From positions 2,480,001 through 2,544,000 of the forward strand of contig NZ_CP035491.1 of assembly GCF_004135405.1 (NCBI RefSeq): a stretch of DNA of 64,000 nt. The letters run 5' to 3'. Below the pieces are notes generated by a model. The model saw nothing but the letters and a program-made list of their open reading frames with translations. It was not told the origin of the DNA and did no database searches. Source of the stretch: Agromyces protaetiae. GTDB lineage: Bacteria > Actinomycetota > Actinomycetes > Actinomycetales > Microbacteriaceae. A program made the position numbers and the translations under genes. This document shows, piece after piece, positions 57,048 through 64,000 of this stretch (position 1 is its first letter; every line of letters begins with the position of its first letter).

Positions 57048-57922
57048 CCGCGGGCGAACAGGTGCCCTTCGGGGCTCGCCTCGAACAGGCCTTCACCGAG
57101 CGCGGGCGACTCTGCGTCGGGATCGACCCGCACGCGGGTCTCCTCGACCAGTGGGGTCTCGACGACTCCGCCGACGGGGTCCGCGAGTTCGGACTCCGCG
57201 TCGTCGACGCCGCCTTCGGGCGCGTCGGGATCGTGAAGCCGCAGATCTCGTTCTTCGAGCGCCACGGCGCCGCGGGCTACGCGGCGCTCGAGCGCGTGCT
57301 GGCGCGTGCCCGCGACGCCGGGCTCATCGTGATCGGCGACGTGAAGCGCGGTGACATCGGCTCCACGGTCGAGGCGTACGGGCAGGCCTGGCTGACGCCG
57401 GGCGCTCCACTCGAGGTCGACGCGATCACCCTGTCGCCGTACCTCGGGCTCGGCTCCCTCGCCTCGACGCTCCAGTACGCGGTCGATCGCGGAAAGGGCG
57501 CATTCGTGCTCGCCGCGACGTCGAACCCCGAGGCCGCCGCCGTGCAGCAGGCCGTCCTCCAGTCGTCGAGCCGCGCCGGTTCGACCGTCGCCGCGGCGAT
57601 GCTCTCGGGCGTCGCGGGGATCAACGCCGCGCAGCCCGACGCGAGCGCGAAGACGTTCGGCTCCGCGGGCGTCGTCATCGGCGCGACGCTTCGGCTCGAG
57701 GACTTCGGCATCGATCGTCAGTCGCCGCCCGACGGGCCGGTCGTTCCGGTGCTCGCACCGGGCTTCGGCGCCCAGGGCGCCCAGCCGTCCGAGACGCGTG
57801 CGATCTTCGGCGCGCTTTCGGCCGGGGTGATCGTGAGCGAGTCGCGCTCGATCCTCGACGCGGGGCCCGACGGCATCGCCGATCGCATCGCCCGCCGCGT
57901 CGACGAGGTGGCGGCGGCATGA
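57044..57922 (+). CDS. pyrF: orotidine 5'-phosphate decarboxylase (type 2)
   Basis: PyrF decarboxylates OMP to UMP. It has 292 residues, the longer type 2 form found in actinobacteria. The catalytic motif [10 protein letters not shown] replaces the usual [21 protein letters not shown] and [10 protein letters not shown] also match. GTG start overlapping carB; ATGA overlap with the next gene. pyrD and pyrE are not in this operon. Confidence 0.94.
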   Translation: MTAGEQVPFGARLEQAFTERGRLCVGIDPHAGLLDQWGLDDSADGVREFGLRVVDAAFGRVGIVKPQISFFERHGAAGYAALERVLARARDAGLIVIGDVKRGDIGSTVEAYGQAWLTPGAPLEVDAITLSPYLGLGSLASTLQYAVDRGKGAFVLAATSNPEAAAVQQAVLQSSSRAGSTVAAAMLSGVAGINAAQPDASAKTFGSAGVVIGATLRLEDFGIDRQSPPDGPVVPVLAPGFGAQGAQPSETRAIFGALSAGVIVSESRSILDAGPDGIADRIARRVDEVAAA

Positions 57923-58848
57923 CCGACATCGTCCGCACCCCGCCCGAGGTCGATCGTGTCGCGGCGTCCCGCGCAGCCGTCGCAGCCCGCCGCGCTCGCG
58001 CGACCGTCAAGAACGCCGTCGCCGCGGGGGAGCGCAGCCCGCTCGACGTCCTGCGCGCGGCGTTCGAAGAGCCCGAGGGCATCGAGGGGCGATTGCGGGC
58101 GACCGAGTTCCTGAACTCGATCCCCGCGATCGGCGAGACGAAGACGGCGCGCATCATGGCGAGCCTCGCGATCGCCGACTCGAAGCGCCTCGGCGGCCTC
58201 GGCCGCTTGCAGCGGCGTCGGCTCCGCGAGTTCGTCGCCGAGTGGGTGCAGGCGCACGGCGGCACGGGCGATCGACTCGTCGTGCTCGCCGGCCCGACCG
58301 CGGTCGGCAAGGGGACCGTCGCCGCACACATCCGGGCGAGGCATCCCGAGGTCAAGCTCTCGGTGTCGGCGACCACCCGTGCGCCGCGACCCGGCGAAGT
58401 CGACGGAGAGCACTACTTCTTCGTCGACGACGCGGAGTTCGATCGCATGATCGAGGCAGGCGAACTGCTCGAGTGGGCGACCGTGCACAACGCGTACCGC
58501 TACGGCACGCCCCGGGGCCCCGTGGAGGCGGCGATCGCCGCGGGCGACAGCGTCCTGCTCGAGATCGACATCCAGGGCGCCCGGTCGGTTCGCCGTGCGA
58601 TGCCCGAGGCGACGCTCGTGTTCCTGCTGCCGCCGACGTGGGACGAACTGGTTCGGCGACTCGTCGGTCGCGGCACGGAGAGCCCGTCCGAACAGCAGCG
58701 CCGACTCGAGACCGCGAAGGTCGAATTGGCCGCCGTCGACGAGTTCGATCACCAGGTCGTGAACCGTGACGTCGGCGAGGCGGCTCGAAAGGTCGTAGAA
58801 TTGATGCGGCCTCGAAAGGGTCGGCGTCCTGCCGCCCTTCGCCAATGA
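57919..58848 (+). CDS. gmk: actinobacterial IHF (mIHF) domain fused to guanylate kinase
   Basis: This 309-residue protein joins two normally separate neighbours. Residues 1-108 match mIHF, the nucleoid-associated protein of actinobacteria, including its helix-two-turn-helix region [20 protein letters not shown] and [12 protein letters not shown]. Residues 118-309 are guanylate kinase (GMP + ATP to GDP + ADP): P-loop GPTAVGKGT at 125-133, [28 protein letters not shown] and DIQGARSV. There is no stop or start between the halves. Whether the protein binds DNA as well as acting as a kinase is unknown. Confidence 0.92.
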   Translation: MTDIVRTPPEVDRVAASRAAVAARRARATVKNAVAAGERSPLDVLRAAFEEPEGIEGRLRATEFLNSIPAIGETKTARIMASLAIADSKRLGGLGRLQRRRLREFVAEWVQAHGGTGDRLVVLAGPTAVGKGTVAAHIRARHPEVKLSVSATTRAPRPGEVDGEHYFFVDDAEFDRMIEAGELLEWATVHNAYRYGTPRGPVEAAIAAGDSVLLEIDIQGARSVRRAMPEATLVFLLPPTWDELVRRLVGRGTESPSEQQRRLETAKVELAAVDEFDHQVVNRDVGEAARKVVELMRPRKGRRPAALRQ

Positions 58849-58853
58849 TCTCC

Positions 58854-58870
58854 CGCGCACCGGGTGCGCG
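58854..58870 (+). terminator. small hairpin between gmk and rpoZ
   Basis: CGCGCAC-CGG-GTGCGCG is a perfect 7-bp stem just after the gmk stop, without a T run. It could attenuate or terminate transcription, or be a processing site. Confidence 0.35.
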
Positions 58871-58905
58871 TACGTGAAAACGTCTGTTGAAAGAGGAGCC
58901 CGTCC

Positions 58906-59163
58906 ATGGCTGAGAAGCAGTCCGGCATCATCGACCCGCCCATCGACGACCTGCTGAGCAAGGTCGACTCGAAGTACCAGCTGGTCATCTTCGCGTCGAA
59001 GCGCGCGCGTCAGATCAACGACTACTACGCCGACCTCCACGAGGGGAGCCTGTTCGACAACGTGGGTCCGCTCGTCGACTCGTCGATCGACGACAAGCCG
59101 CTCACGGTCGCGCTGCACGAGATCAACGAGGACAAGCTCCGGCTCCGCCCCCTCGGCGAGTAG
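58906..59163 (+). CDS. rpoZ: RNA polymerase omega subunit
   Basis: Omega helps RNA polymerase assembly by holding beta prime. It has 85 residues. The core [21 protein letters not shown] is the family signature. ATG with AAGAGGAG upstream. It sits between gmk and coaBC, as in other actinobacteria. Confidence 0.94.
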   Translation: MAEKQSGIIDPPIDDLLSKVDSKYQLVIFASKRARQINDYYADLHEGSLFDNVGPLVDSSIDDKPLTVALHEINEDKLRLRPLGE

Positions 59164-59176
59164 CCGGGGCGGGCCC

Positions 59177-60421
59177 GTGCCGCTCAACATCGTCGTCGGC
59201 ATCGCCGGCGGCATCGCCGCGTACAAGGCCGTCGGCGTCGTGCGGGCGCTCGTGCTCGCCGGCCATGACGTGCACGTCGTGCCGACCGAGGCCGCCTTGC
59301 GGTTCGTCGGGCGGCCGACGCTCGAGGCGATCTCGCGCAATCCCGTGCACGTCGACCTCTACGAAGGCGTCGCCGAGGTGCGACACGTCGCGATCGGCCA
59401 GGCGGCCGACCTCATCGTGATCGCACCCGCGACGGCCAACACGATCGCGAAGCTCGCAGCGGGACTCGCCGACGACCTGCTCGGCAACACGGTGCTCGCG
59501 AGCGAGGCACCGGTCGTGATCGCCCCCGCGATGCACACCGAGATGTGGCTGAATCCGGCGACGCAGGCCAACGTGGCCACGCTCCGCGAGCGCGGCGTCA
59601 CGGTCGTCGGCCCCGCCGTCGGGCAGCTCACGGGCAAAGACGCGGGTCCCGGCCGCATGGAGGAGCCCGACGTCATCGTGCGCAAGGCGCTCGCGGTCGC
59701 TCACGCGTCGGCGGCGAAGCATCCGGATGCCTCGGAGCCGGCCGCCGATCGTCGCGACCTAGTGGGCCGGCGCATCGTGGTCACCGCGGGCGGCACGCGC
59801 GAGCCGCTCGACCCCGTGCGCTTCCTCGGCAATCGTTCGAGCGGCAAGCAGGGCGTCGCGATCGCCGACGCCGCACGCGCTCGCGGAGCCGAGGTCGTGC
59901 TCATCGCCGCGAACCTCGAGGTCGCCGACCCGGCCGGCTGCGACATCCGCCGAGTGTCGACGGCGCTCGAGCTCCAGGCTGCGGTGACCGCCGCCGCAGC
60001 GGGCGTCGACGCCGTCGTGATGGCCGCCGCCGTGGCCGACTACCGGCCGGCGAGCGTGAGCGAGTCGAAGATCAAGAAGGACGCGAGCGATTCGGGGCTG
60101 ACGCTCGAACTCGTGCGCAATCCCGACATCCTCGCCGAGCTGGGGCGTGCGCCGCACGACGGCACGATCCTTGTCGGATTCGCCGCCGAGACCGAGCCCG
60201 ACGACGACGCACGACTCGCGCTCGGCCGGGCCAAGCGCGCCGCGAAGGGCGCCGACCTCCTCGTGCTCAATCGGGTCGGGTGGACCGAGGGTTTCGCGAA
60301 CGACGAGAACGCCGTGACGATCATCGGGCGCGACGACACGGTCGTAACCGAGGTTCACGGAGCCAAACTGTCGGTGGCGGATGCCATTCTTGATGTGGTC
60401 GGATCGTTGCTGACCGAATAG
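59177..60421 (+). CDS. coaBC: bifunctional phosphopantothenoylcysteine decarboxylase / phosphopantothenate-cysteine ligase
   Basis: This enzyme catalyses two successive coenzyme A steps. It has 414 residues. The N-terminal FMN-dependent CoaC domain (GIAGGIAAYKAVGVVR; VRHVAIGQAADL with the catalytic His; APATANTIAKLAAG; PAMHTEMW) is followed at about 195 by the CoaB ligase domain (ITAGGT-type strand VVTAGGTREPLDPVR, NRSSGKQG, AAAVADYRP). The inter-domain region carries a GGATGCCTC motif copy. GTG start 13 bp after rpoZ. Confidence 0.95.
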   Translation: MPLNIVVGIAGGIAAYKAVGVVRALVLAGHDVHVVPTEAALRFVGRPTLEAISRNPVHVDLYEGVAEVRHVAIGQAADLIVIAPATANTIAKLAAGLADDLLGNTVLASEAPVVIAPAMHTEMWLNPATQANVATLRERGVTVVGPAVGQLTGKDAGPGRMEEPDVIVRKALAVAHASAAKHPDASEPAADRRDLVGRRIVVTAGGTREPLDPVRFLGNRSSGKQGVAIADAARARGAEVVLIAANLEVADPAGCDIRRVSTALELQAAVTAAAAGVDAVVMAAAVADYRPASVSESKIKKDASDSGLTLELVRNPDILAELGRAPHDGTILVGFAAETEPDDDARLALGRAKRAAKGADLLVLNRVGWTEGFANDENAVTIIGRDDTVVTEVHGAKLSVADAILDVVGSLLTE

Positions 60422-60479
60422 CCGCGATCTGCCAGCCACCACCGCTCCGGTGCCGCACGAGTAAGGACCTCCCTGTCAG

Positions 60480-61673
60480 ATGAGCGATCTCCGCCTGTTC
60501 ACGTCCGAGTCCGTCACCGAAGGCCACCCCGACAAGATCTGCGACCAGATCTCCGACTCGATCCTCGACGCGCTCCTGAAGGTCGACGAGCACTCGCGGG
60601 TCGCCGTCGAGACGCTCGTGACGACGGGACTCGTGCATGTCGCGGGCGAAGTGACGACGTCGGGGTACGTCGAGATCCCCGCCATCGTGCGCGAGCGGGT
60701 GACCTCGATCGGGTACGACTCGTCCGAGGTGTGGTTCGACGGTCGCTCGTGCGGCGTCTCGGTGTCGATCGGCGGGCAGTCGCCCGACATCGCCCAGGGC
60801 GTCGACGACGCGTTCGAGACCCGTGAGGGCTCGAGCATCGACGAACTCGACAAGCAGGGCGCCGGCGACCAGGGCATCATGTTCGGCTACGCGGTCCGTG
60901 AGACGCCCGAGCTCATGCCCGTCCCGATCTGGCTCGCCCACCGGCTCGCCGAGCGGCTCGCCACGGTCCGCAAGGCCGGCGAGGTCGACTACCTCCGTCC
61001 CGACGGCAAGACGCAGGTCACGATCGGCTACGACGGGCAGACGCCCAAGACGATCGAGACCGTCGTCCTTTCGACGCAGCACTCGCCCAAGGTCTCGACC
61101 GAGCAGCTTCGCGCCGAGGTCGAAGAGCTCGTGATCCGTCCGGTGCTCGAGAACGTCGAGCTGTCGGCGCACGACCTCGACGTGCTCATCAACCCGACCG
61201 GCAGGTTCGAGATCGGCGGACCGCAGGGCGACGCCGGCCTCACGGGCCGCAAGATCATCATCGACACCTACGGCGGTGCGAGCCGCCACGGCGGCGGCGC
61301 GTTCAGCGGCAAAGACCCCTCGAAGGTCGACCGGTCGGCGGCGTACGCGATGCGCTGGGTCGCGAAGAACGCCGTCGCGGCGGGGCTCGCCGACCGGCTC
61401 GAGTTGCAGGTCGCGTACGCGATCGGCAAGGCGGCGCCCGTCGGCCTGTACGTCGAAACGTTCGGCACCGGGCACCTCCCCGAAGAGCGCATCATCGGCG
61501 CGATCCGCGAGGTGTTCGATCTGCGTCCGGCTGCCATCATCCGCGACCTCGACCTCCTGCGCCCGATCTACGCGAAGACGGCCGCGTACGGTCACTTCGG
61601 CCGCGAGCTTCCCGAGTTCACGTGGGAGCGGCTCGACCGCGTCGACGACCTCCGCGCGGCCGCCGGGCTCTGA
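60480..61673 (+). CDS. metK: S-adenosylmethionine synthetase
   Basis: MetK makes SAM from methionine and ATP. It has 397 residues. Signatures: [17 protein letters not shown] near the N-terminus, [12 protein letters not shown] and [19 protein letters not shown] with AAGGACC upstream. There is no SAM riboswitch in the 58-bp gap. It is followed 2 bp later by priA. Confidence 0.97.
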   Translation: MSDLRLFTSESVTEGHPDKICDQISDSILDALLKVDEHSRVAVETLVTTGLVHVAGEVTTSGYVEIPAIVRERVTSIGYDSSEVWFDGRSCGVSVSIGGQSPDIAQGVDDAFETREGSSIDELDKQGAGDQGIMFGYAVRETPELMPVPIWLAHRLAERLATVRKAGEVDYLRPDGKTQVTIGYDGQTPKTIETVVLSTQHSPKVSTEQLRAEVEELVIRPVLENVELSAHDLDVLINPTGRFEIGGPQGDAGLTGRKIIIDTYGGASRHGGGAFSGKDPSKVDRSAAYAMRWVAKNAVAAGLADRLELQVAYAIGKAAPVGLYVETFGTGHLPEERIIGAIREVFDLRPAAIIRDLDLLRPIYAKTAAYGHFGRELPEFTWERLDRVDDLRAAAGL

Positions 61674-61675
61674 TC

Positions 61676-63673
61676 GTGCCCGACGGGCCCGTGCCTGAGC
61701 GGCGCGCGTCCGGTGGATCGGTGGCACGGGTCCTCGTCGACTCGCCGCTTCCGCAGCTCGATCAGCTTTTCGACTACCGCGTTCCTGAGCGGCTGCGGGA
61801 TGCAGCGCGCCGAGGCGTGCGAGTGCGGGTGCCGCTCCGCAGCGGCGGGCGCATCGCGAACGGCTGGCTCGTCGAACTCGCCGACTCGAGCGAGTTCGAG
61901 GGGCGGCTCGCTGAGCTCGAGGACGTCGTCTCCGAGGTGCCGATGGTGACGCCCGAGGTGTGGGCGCTCGCGCGGGCGGCGGCCGATCGAGCGGCGGGCA
62001 ATGCGAGCGACATCCTGCGCCTGGCGATCCCGACGCGGTACGTCCGCGTCGAGCGGGCATGGCTCGCCGACGCGGCGACGCCCGACCCGGGGCCGCTTCC
62101 GCGCCGCGAGGCGCTGCCTGCGATCGCGGGGTATGCGCCGGGTCGGGTCGAGCAGGGCATCATCGAAGGCGAGCGGATGTCTCTGCCGGCCGATCCTCGG
62201 CCGGTGCGACTGCCCGACGGCACGTGGGTCGGCGCGTGGGCGGCGACGCTCGCGCTCGCAGCCGCGCACGCGCTTGCCGACGACCGTTCGTCGCTGCTCG
62301 TCGTGCCCGACTACCGCGATCAGGAGCAGCTCGAGGCGGCGCTCGGCGCCGTCGTCGATCCGCGCCGTGTGCTGCGCACCGATGCGCGGCAGGCCGGCGG
62401 ACCGAGGTATCGCGCGTTCCTCGAGATGACGGGCGACGCGGCGCGGATCATCATCGGCAACCGTTCGACGGTGTACGCGCCGGCGGCGCGGCTCGGTCTC
62501 ATCGCGATGTGGGACGACGGCGACGCGCTCCAGCAGGAACCGCTCGCGCCCGGTGTCCATCCACGCGATGCGGCGCTCATCCGCCAGGAGCAATCGGGTG
62601 CGGCGCTCGTGTTCCTCGCGCACTCGCAGAGCGTCGAGGTGCATCGACTCGTCGAACTGGGGTGGGTGCGGGCGATCGAACCGAAGGGGCAGACTCGCCC
62701 GAAGGCGGTCGTGACCGAGCAGCAGGCCGACGAGGCATCCGGTGCCGCTCGCATCCCGTCCGCTGCGTGGCGGGCCGCGCAGCAGGCGCTCGAACAGGGT
62801 CCGGTGCTCGTGCAGGTCGCACGCCCGGGGCATTCGCCGCTGCTCGTGTGCGACCGCTGCCGCGAGCCCGCGCGGTGCGCGGCGTGCGGGGGAGCGCTCG
62901 TCGTGCCGCGTGGCGGGGGTGTCGCGAGGTGCACCTTGTGCGCGACCGCCGCGGGCGACTGGAAGTGTCCCGTATGCGAAGGCGCGAAGCTGCGTGCCGC
63001 GACCGTCGGCGCGAGCCGCACGGCCGAGGAACTCGGGCGGGCGTTCCCGCGGGCGAAGGTCGTGCTCTCCGACGGCGAACGGCCGGTGTTGCGCGTCGGC
63101 CCGGAGCCCGCGCTCGTCGTCGCGACGCGCGGCGCCGAGCCGGTCGCGGAGGGCGGGTACCGCGCAGTGCTGCTCCTCGACGGCGATCGGATGCTGCTGC
63201 GCGAGTCTCTGCGGGTAGCCGAGGACTGTCTGCGGTGGTGGTCGAATGCCGCCGCGCTCGCCGCTCCCGGTTCACCGGTGTTCTTGGTGGGGGTGGGTGG
63301 CGCGCTCGCGCAGGCGTTCGCGACCTGGCGTCAGCCGGAGTGGGCCGGCGAGGAGTTGCAGGCGCGGCGGGCGTTGAGGTTTCCTCCCGCGGTACGTGTG
63401 GCGACGGTCACGAGTTCGCCTGAGCGGCTCGACCGGGCGCTCGATGCGGCGCGGGCCGTCGAGGGGGTCGACGTGCTCGGCCCGACGCCGGCGGGCGAAG
63501 GGCTCTCGCGCGCGATCGTGAGATTCGACTACGCGCGCGGGGCGGCGGTGGCGACGACGCTCCGCGCCGAGACGATTCGCGCAGCCACCGAGCGGCGTCG
63601 CCCGGTCGCCGGCCGAAAGGCGGGCCGACCGCCCGTGCTCAAGGTGAGGTTCGACGACCCCGACGTGCCGTAG
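61676..63673 (+). CDS. priA: primosomal protein N' (PriA), helicase-inactive actinobacterial type
   Basis: PriA restarts collapsed replication forks. It has 665 residues from GTG 61676, 2 bp after metK. The N-terminal 3'-binding domain (VARVLVDSPLPQLDQLFDYRVP) and the zinc-binding cysteines (CDRCREPARCAACGG and CTLCATAAGDWKCPVC, about 392-435) are kept. The helicase motifs are degenerate: no GSGKT Walker A is present, and the DEEH box is replaced by WDDGD at 279-283. Such PriA proteins are known in actinobacteria and should not unwind DNA. Confidence 0.92.
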   Translation: MPDGPVPERRASGGSVARVLVDSPLPQLDQLFDYRVPERLRDAARRGVRVRVPLRSGGRIANGWLVELADSSEFEGRLAELEDVVSEVPMVTPEVWALARAAADRAAGNASDILRLAIPTRYVRVERAWLADAATPDPGPLPRREALPAIAGYAPGRVEQGIIEGERMSLPADPRPVRLPDGTWVGAWAATLALAAAHALADDRSSLLVVPDYRDQEQLEAALGAVVDPRRVLRTDARQAGGPRYRAFLEMTGDAARIIIGNRSTVYAPAARLGLIAMWDDGDALQQEPLAPGVHPRDAALIRQEQSGAALVFLAHSQSVEVHRLVELGWVRAIEPKGQTRPKAVVTEQQADEASGAARIPSAAWRAAQQALEQGPVLVQVARPGHSPLLVCDRCREPARCAACGGALVVPRGGGVARCTLCATAAGDWKCPVCEGAKLRAATVGASRTAEELGRAFPRAKVVLSDGERPVLRVGPEPALVVATRGAEPVAEGGYRAVLLLDGDRMLLRESLRVAEDCLRWWSNAAALAAPGSPVFLVGVGGALAQAFATWRQPEWAGEELQARRALRFPPAVRVATVTSSPERLDRALDAARAVEGVDVLGPTPAGEGLSRAIVRFDYARGAAVATTLRAETIRAATERRRPVAGRKAGRPPVLKVRFDDPDVP

Positions 63674-63723
63674 GCCACGAGCACCGAATGCAGCTCCCGG
63701 TCGGGGTCGGGAAGAATGGCAGC

Positions 63724-64000
63724 GTGACTTCTCTGCGCCTCGTCTTCGCCGGTACACCCTCGGTCGCCGTTCCGAGCCTCGAACGGCTGGTCGCGAGCGG
63801 GCACGAGGTCGTCGGCGTCGTGACCCGTCCCGACGCACCGCTCGGCCGGAAGCGAGTGCTGACCCCGTCGCCCGTCGCGGCGGCGGCCGAACGTCTCGGC
63901 ATCCCCGTCATCAAGGCTGCGCGGCTCGATGCCGATGCGACGGCCGAGGTCGAGGCGTTGCGGCCCGATCTGGGCGTCGTCGTCGCCTATGGCGGCCTCG
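63724..64000 (+). CDS. fmt: methionyl-tRNA formyltransferase, N-terminal part (runs off the window)
   Basis: Fmt formylates initiator Met-tRNA. The first 92 codons are present: VTSLRLVFAGTPSVAVPSLE, then VVTRPDAPLGRKRVLTPSPV and PDLGVVVAYGGL, which match the formyl-THF-binding N-terminal domain. GTG start. The catalytic Asn/His/Asp region lies beyond the window. Confidence 0.93.
   Translation, partial: MTSLRLVFAGTPSVAVPSLERLVASGHEVVGVVTRPDAPLGRKRVLTPSPVAAAAERLGIPVIKAARLDADATAEVEALRPDLGVVVAYGGL

Larger units (their letters stand above)
719..62740. repeat. dispersed short motif GGATGYCTC / GAGRCATCC, about 41 copies
   Basis: Copies found by eye, GGATGYCTC orientation, first base: 719, 4639, 4788, 6378, 12006, 12525, 17712, 21109, 21638, 21829, 24152, 24476, 32598, 35506, 36181, 42255, 45909, 49084, 50793, 59725, 62175. 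GAGRCATCC orientation: 957, 975, 2760, 4989, 7980, 17734, 21806, 22271, 23028, 25115, 36222, 37094, 41436, 42697, 42889, 44845, 46043, 52021, 58338, 62732. The usual context is CGGATGYCTCG, with Y more often C than T. Copies lie in genes in several frames, at start and stop codons, in intergenic DNA and in terminator stems. Confidence 0.85.

Noticed and set aside
60422-60479. SAM riboswitch before metK
   Set aside because: The gap is 58 bp with a ribosome site and no room for a known SAM aptamer.
719-62740. The GGATGYCTC motif as a KOPS- or Chi-like polar element
   Set aside because: Such elements are skewed to one strand along a replichore. Here I count 21 versus 20 in the two orientations, so polarity is not supported.
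719-62740. The motif as simple restriction-site avoidance of alternatives
   Set aside because: The alternative codings GACGTCTC and GAGGCGTC do occur in the window (for example at about 18821 and 22260), so they are not forbidden. A full count would be needed to exclude partial avoidance.
1-64000. Mobile elements, CRISPR arrays, prophage or rRNA
   Set aside because: I saw no transposase, integrase, direct-repeat array or rRNA sequence. Codon use and gene order look uniform and core-like throughout.

Overview
The window is high-GC (about 70 percent by eye) chromosomal DNA of an actinobacterium. Several features point to the family Microbacteriaceae: a DUF3000 gene beside an RNase D gene and a fadBA pair, an actinobacterial IHF (mIHF) domain fused to guanylate kinase, a HIT-family Ap4A phosphorylase behind thrS, GTG/TTG starts, 4-bp stop/start overlaps and leaderless transcripts. 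The genus cannot be read from the sequence. There is no IS element, phage, CRISPR array or rRNA. The window is core genome, packed with house-keeping genes.

Layout. 1-6,300 (mostly minus strand): the start of a membrane protein, a TetR regulator whose start codon sits inside a perfect palindrome, fadB and fadA (fatty-acid beta-oxidation), RNase D and DUF3000. 6,380-14,109: an anchored alpha/beta hydrolase, sufE and a rhodanese, zapE, an ammonium transporter, a PemK/MazF-like protein and an AspT-type antiporter. 14,248-14,943: four tRNA genes, Val(CAC) on the minus strand and Gly-Cys-Val(GAC) on the plus strand. 15,129-26,262: thrS and the HIT gene; a vitamin B6 block (pdxY broken, MocR/PdxR regulator, pdxST); a DUF1697 gene (broken) and a hemerythrin; then yebC-ruvC-ruvA-ruvB. 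26,330-31,839: yajC-secD-secF and the (p)ppGpp synthetase/hydrolase gene rel. 31,828-40,069: an AbiEi-like protein, DUF349, a cyclophilin, rarA, rpsD and alaS. 40,072-64,000 is almost continuous plus-strand coding: ruvX-mltG-aroE-aroC-aroK-aroB-aroQ, efp-nusB, a DsbA-like lipoprotein and a DoxX protein, pyrR-pyrB-pyrC-(PH-like)-carA-carB-pyrF, mIHF::gmk, rpoZ, coaBC, metK, priA and the start of fmt.

The blocks form pathways: shikimate synthesis (aroE, C, K, B, Q), de novo UMP synthesis (pyrR, B, C, carAB, F), Sec accessory proteins (yajC, secDF), Holliday-junction processing (ruvCAB, ruvX, rarA), PLP synthesis (pdxST with PdxR), and sulfur transfer (sufE, sseA).

Two window-wide observations stand out. 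First, a 9-mer GGATGYCTC (reverse complement GAGRCATCC, usually within CGGATGYCTCG) occurs about 41 times by my count against about one expected by chance. It occurs equally in both orientations, in several reading frames, in start codons, in intergenic DNA and as inverted pairs that build terminators. I know of no described function for it. Second, four genes, including the normally essential rpsD and carB, carry five single-base deletions, each beside a C or G homopolymer. That looks like consensus error in the sequence rather than true gene loss.
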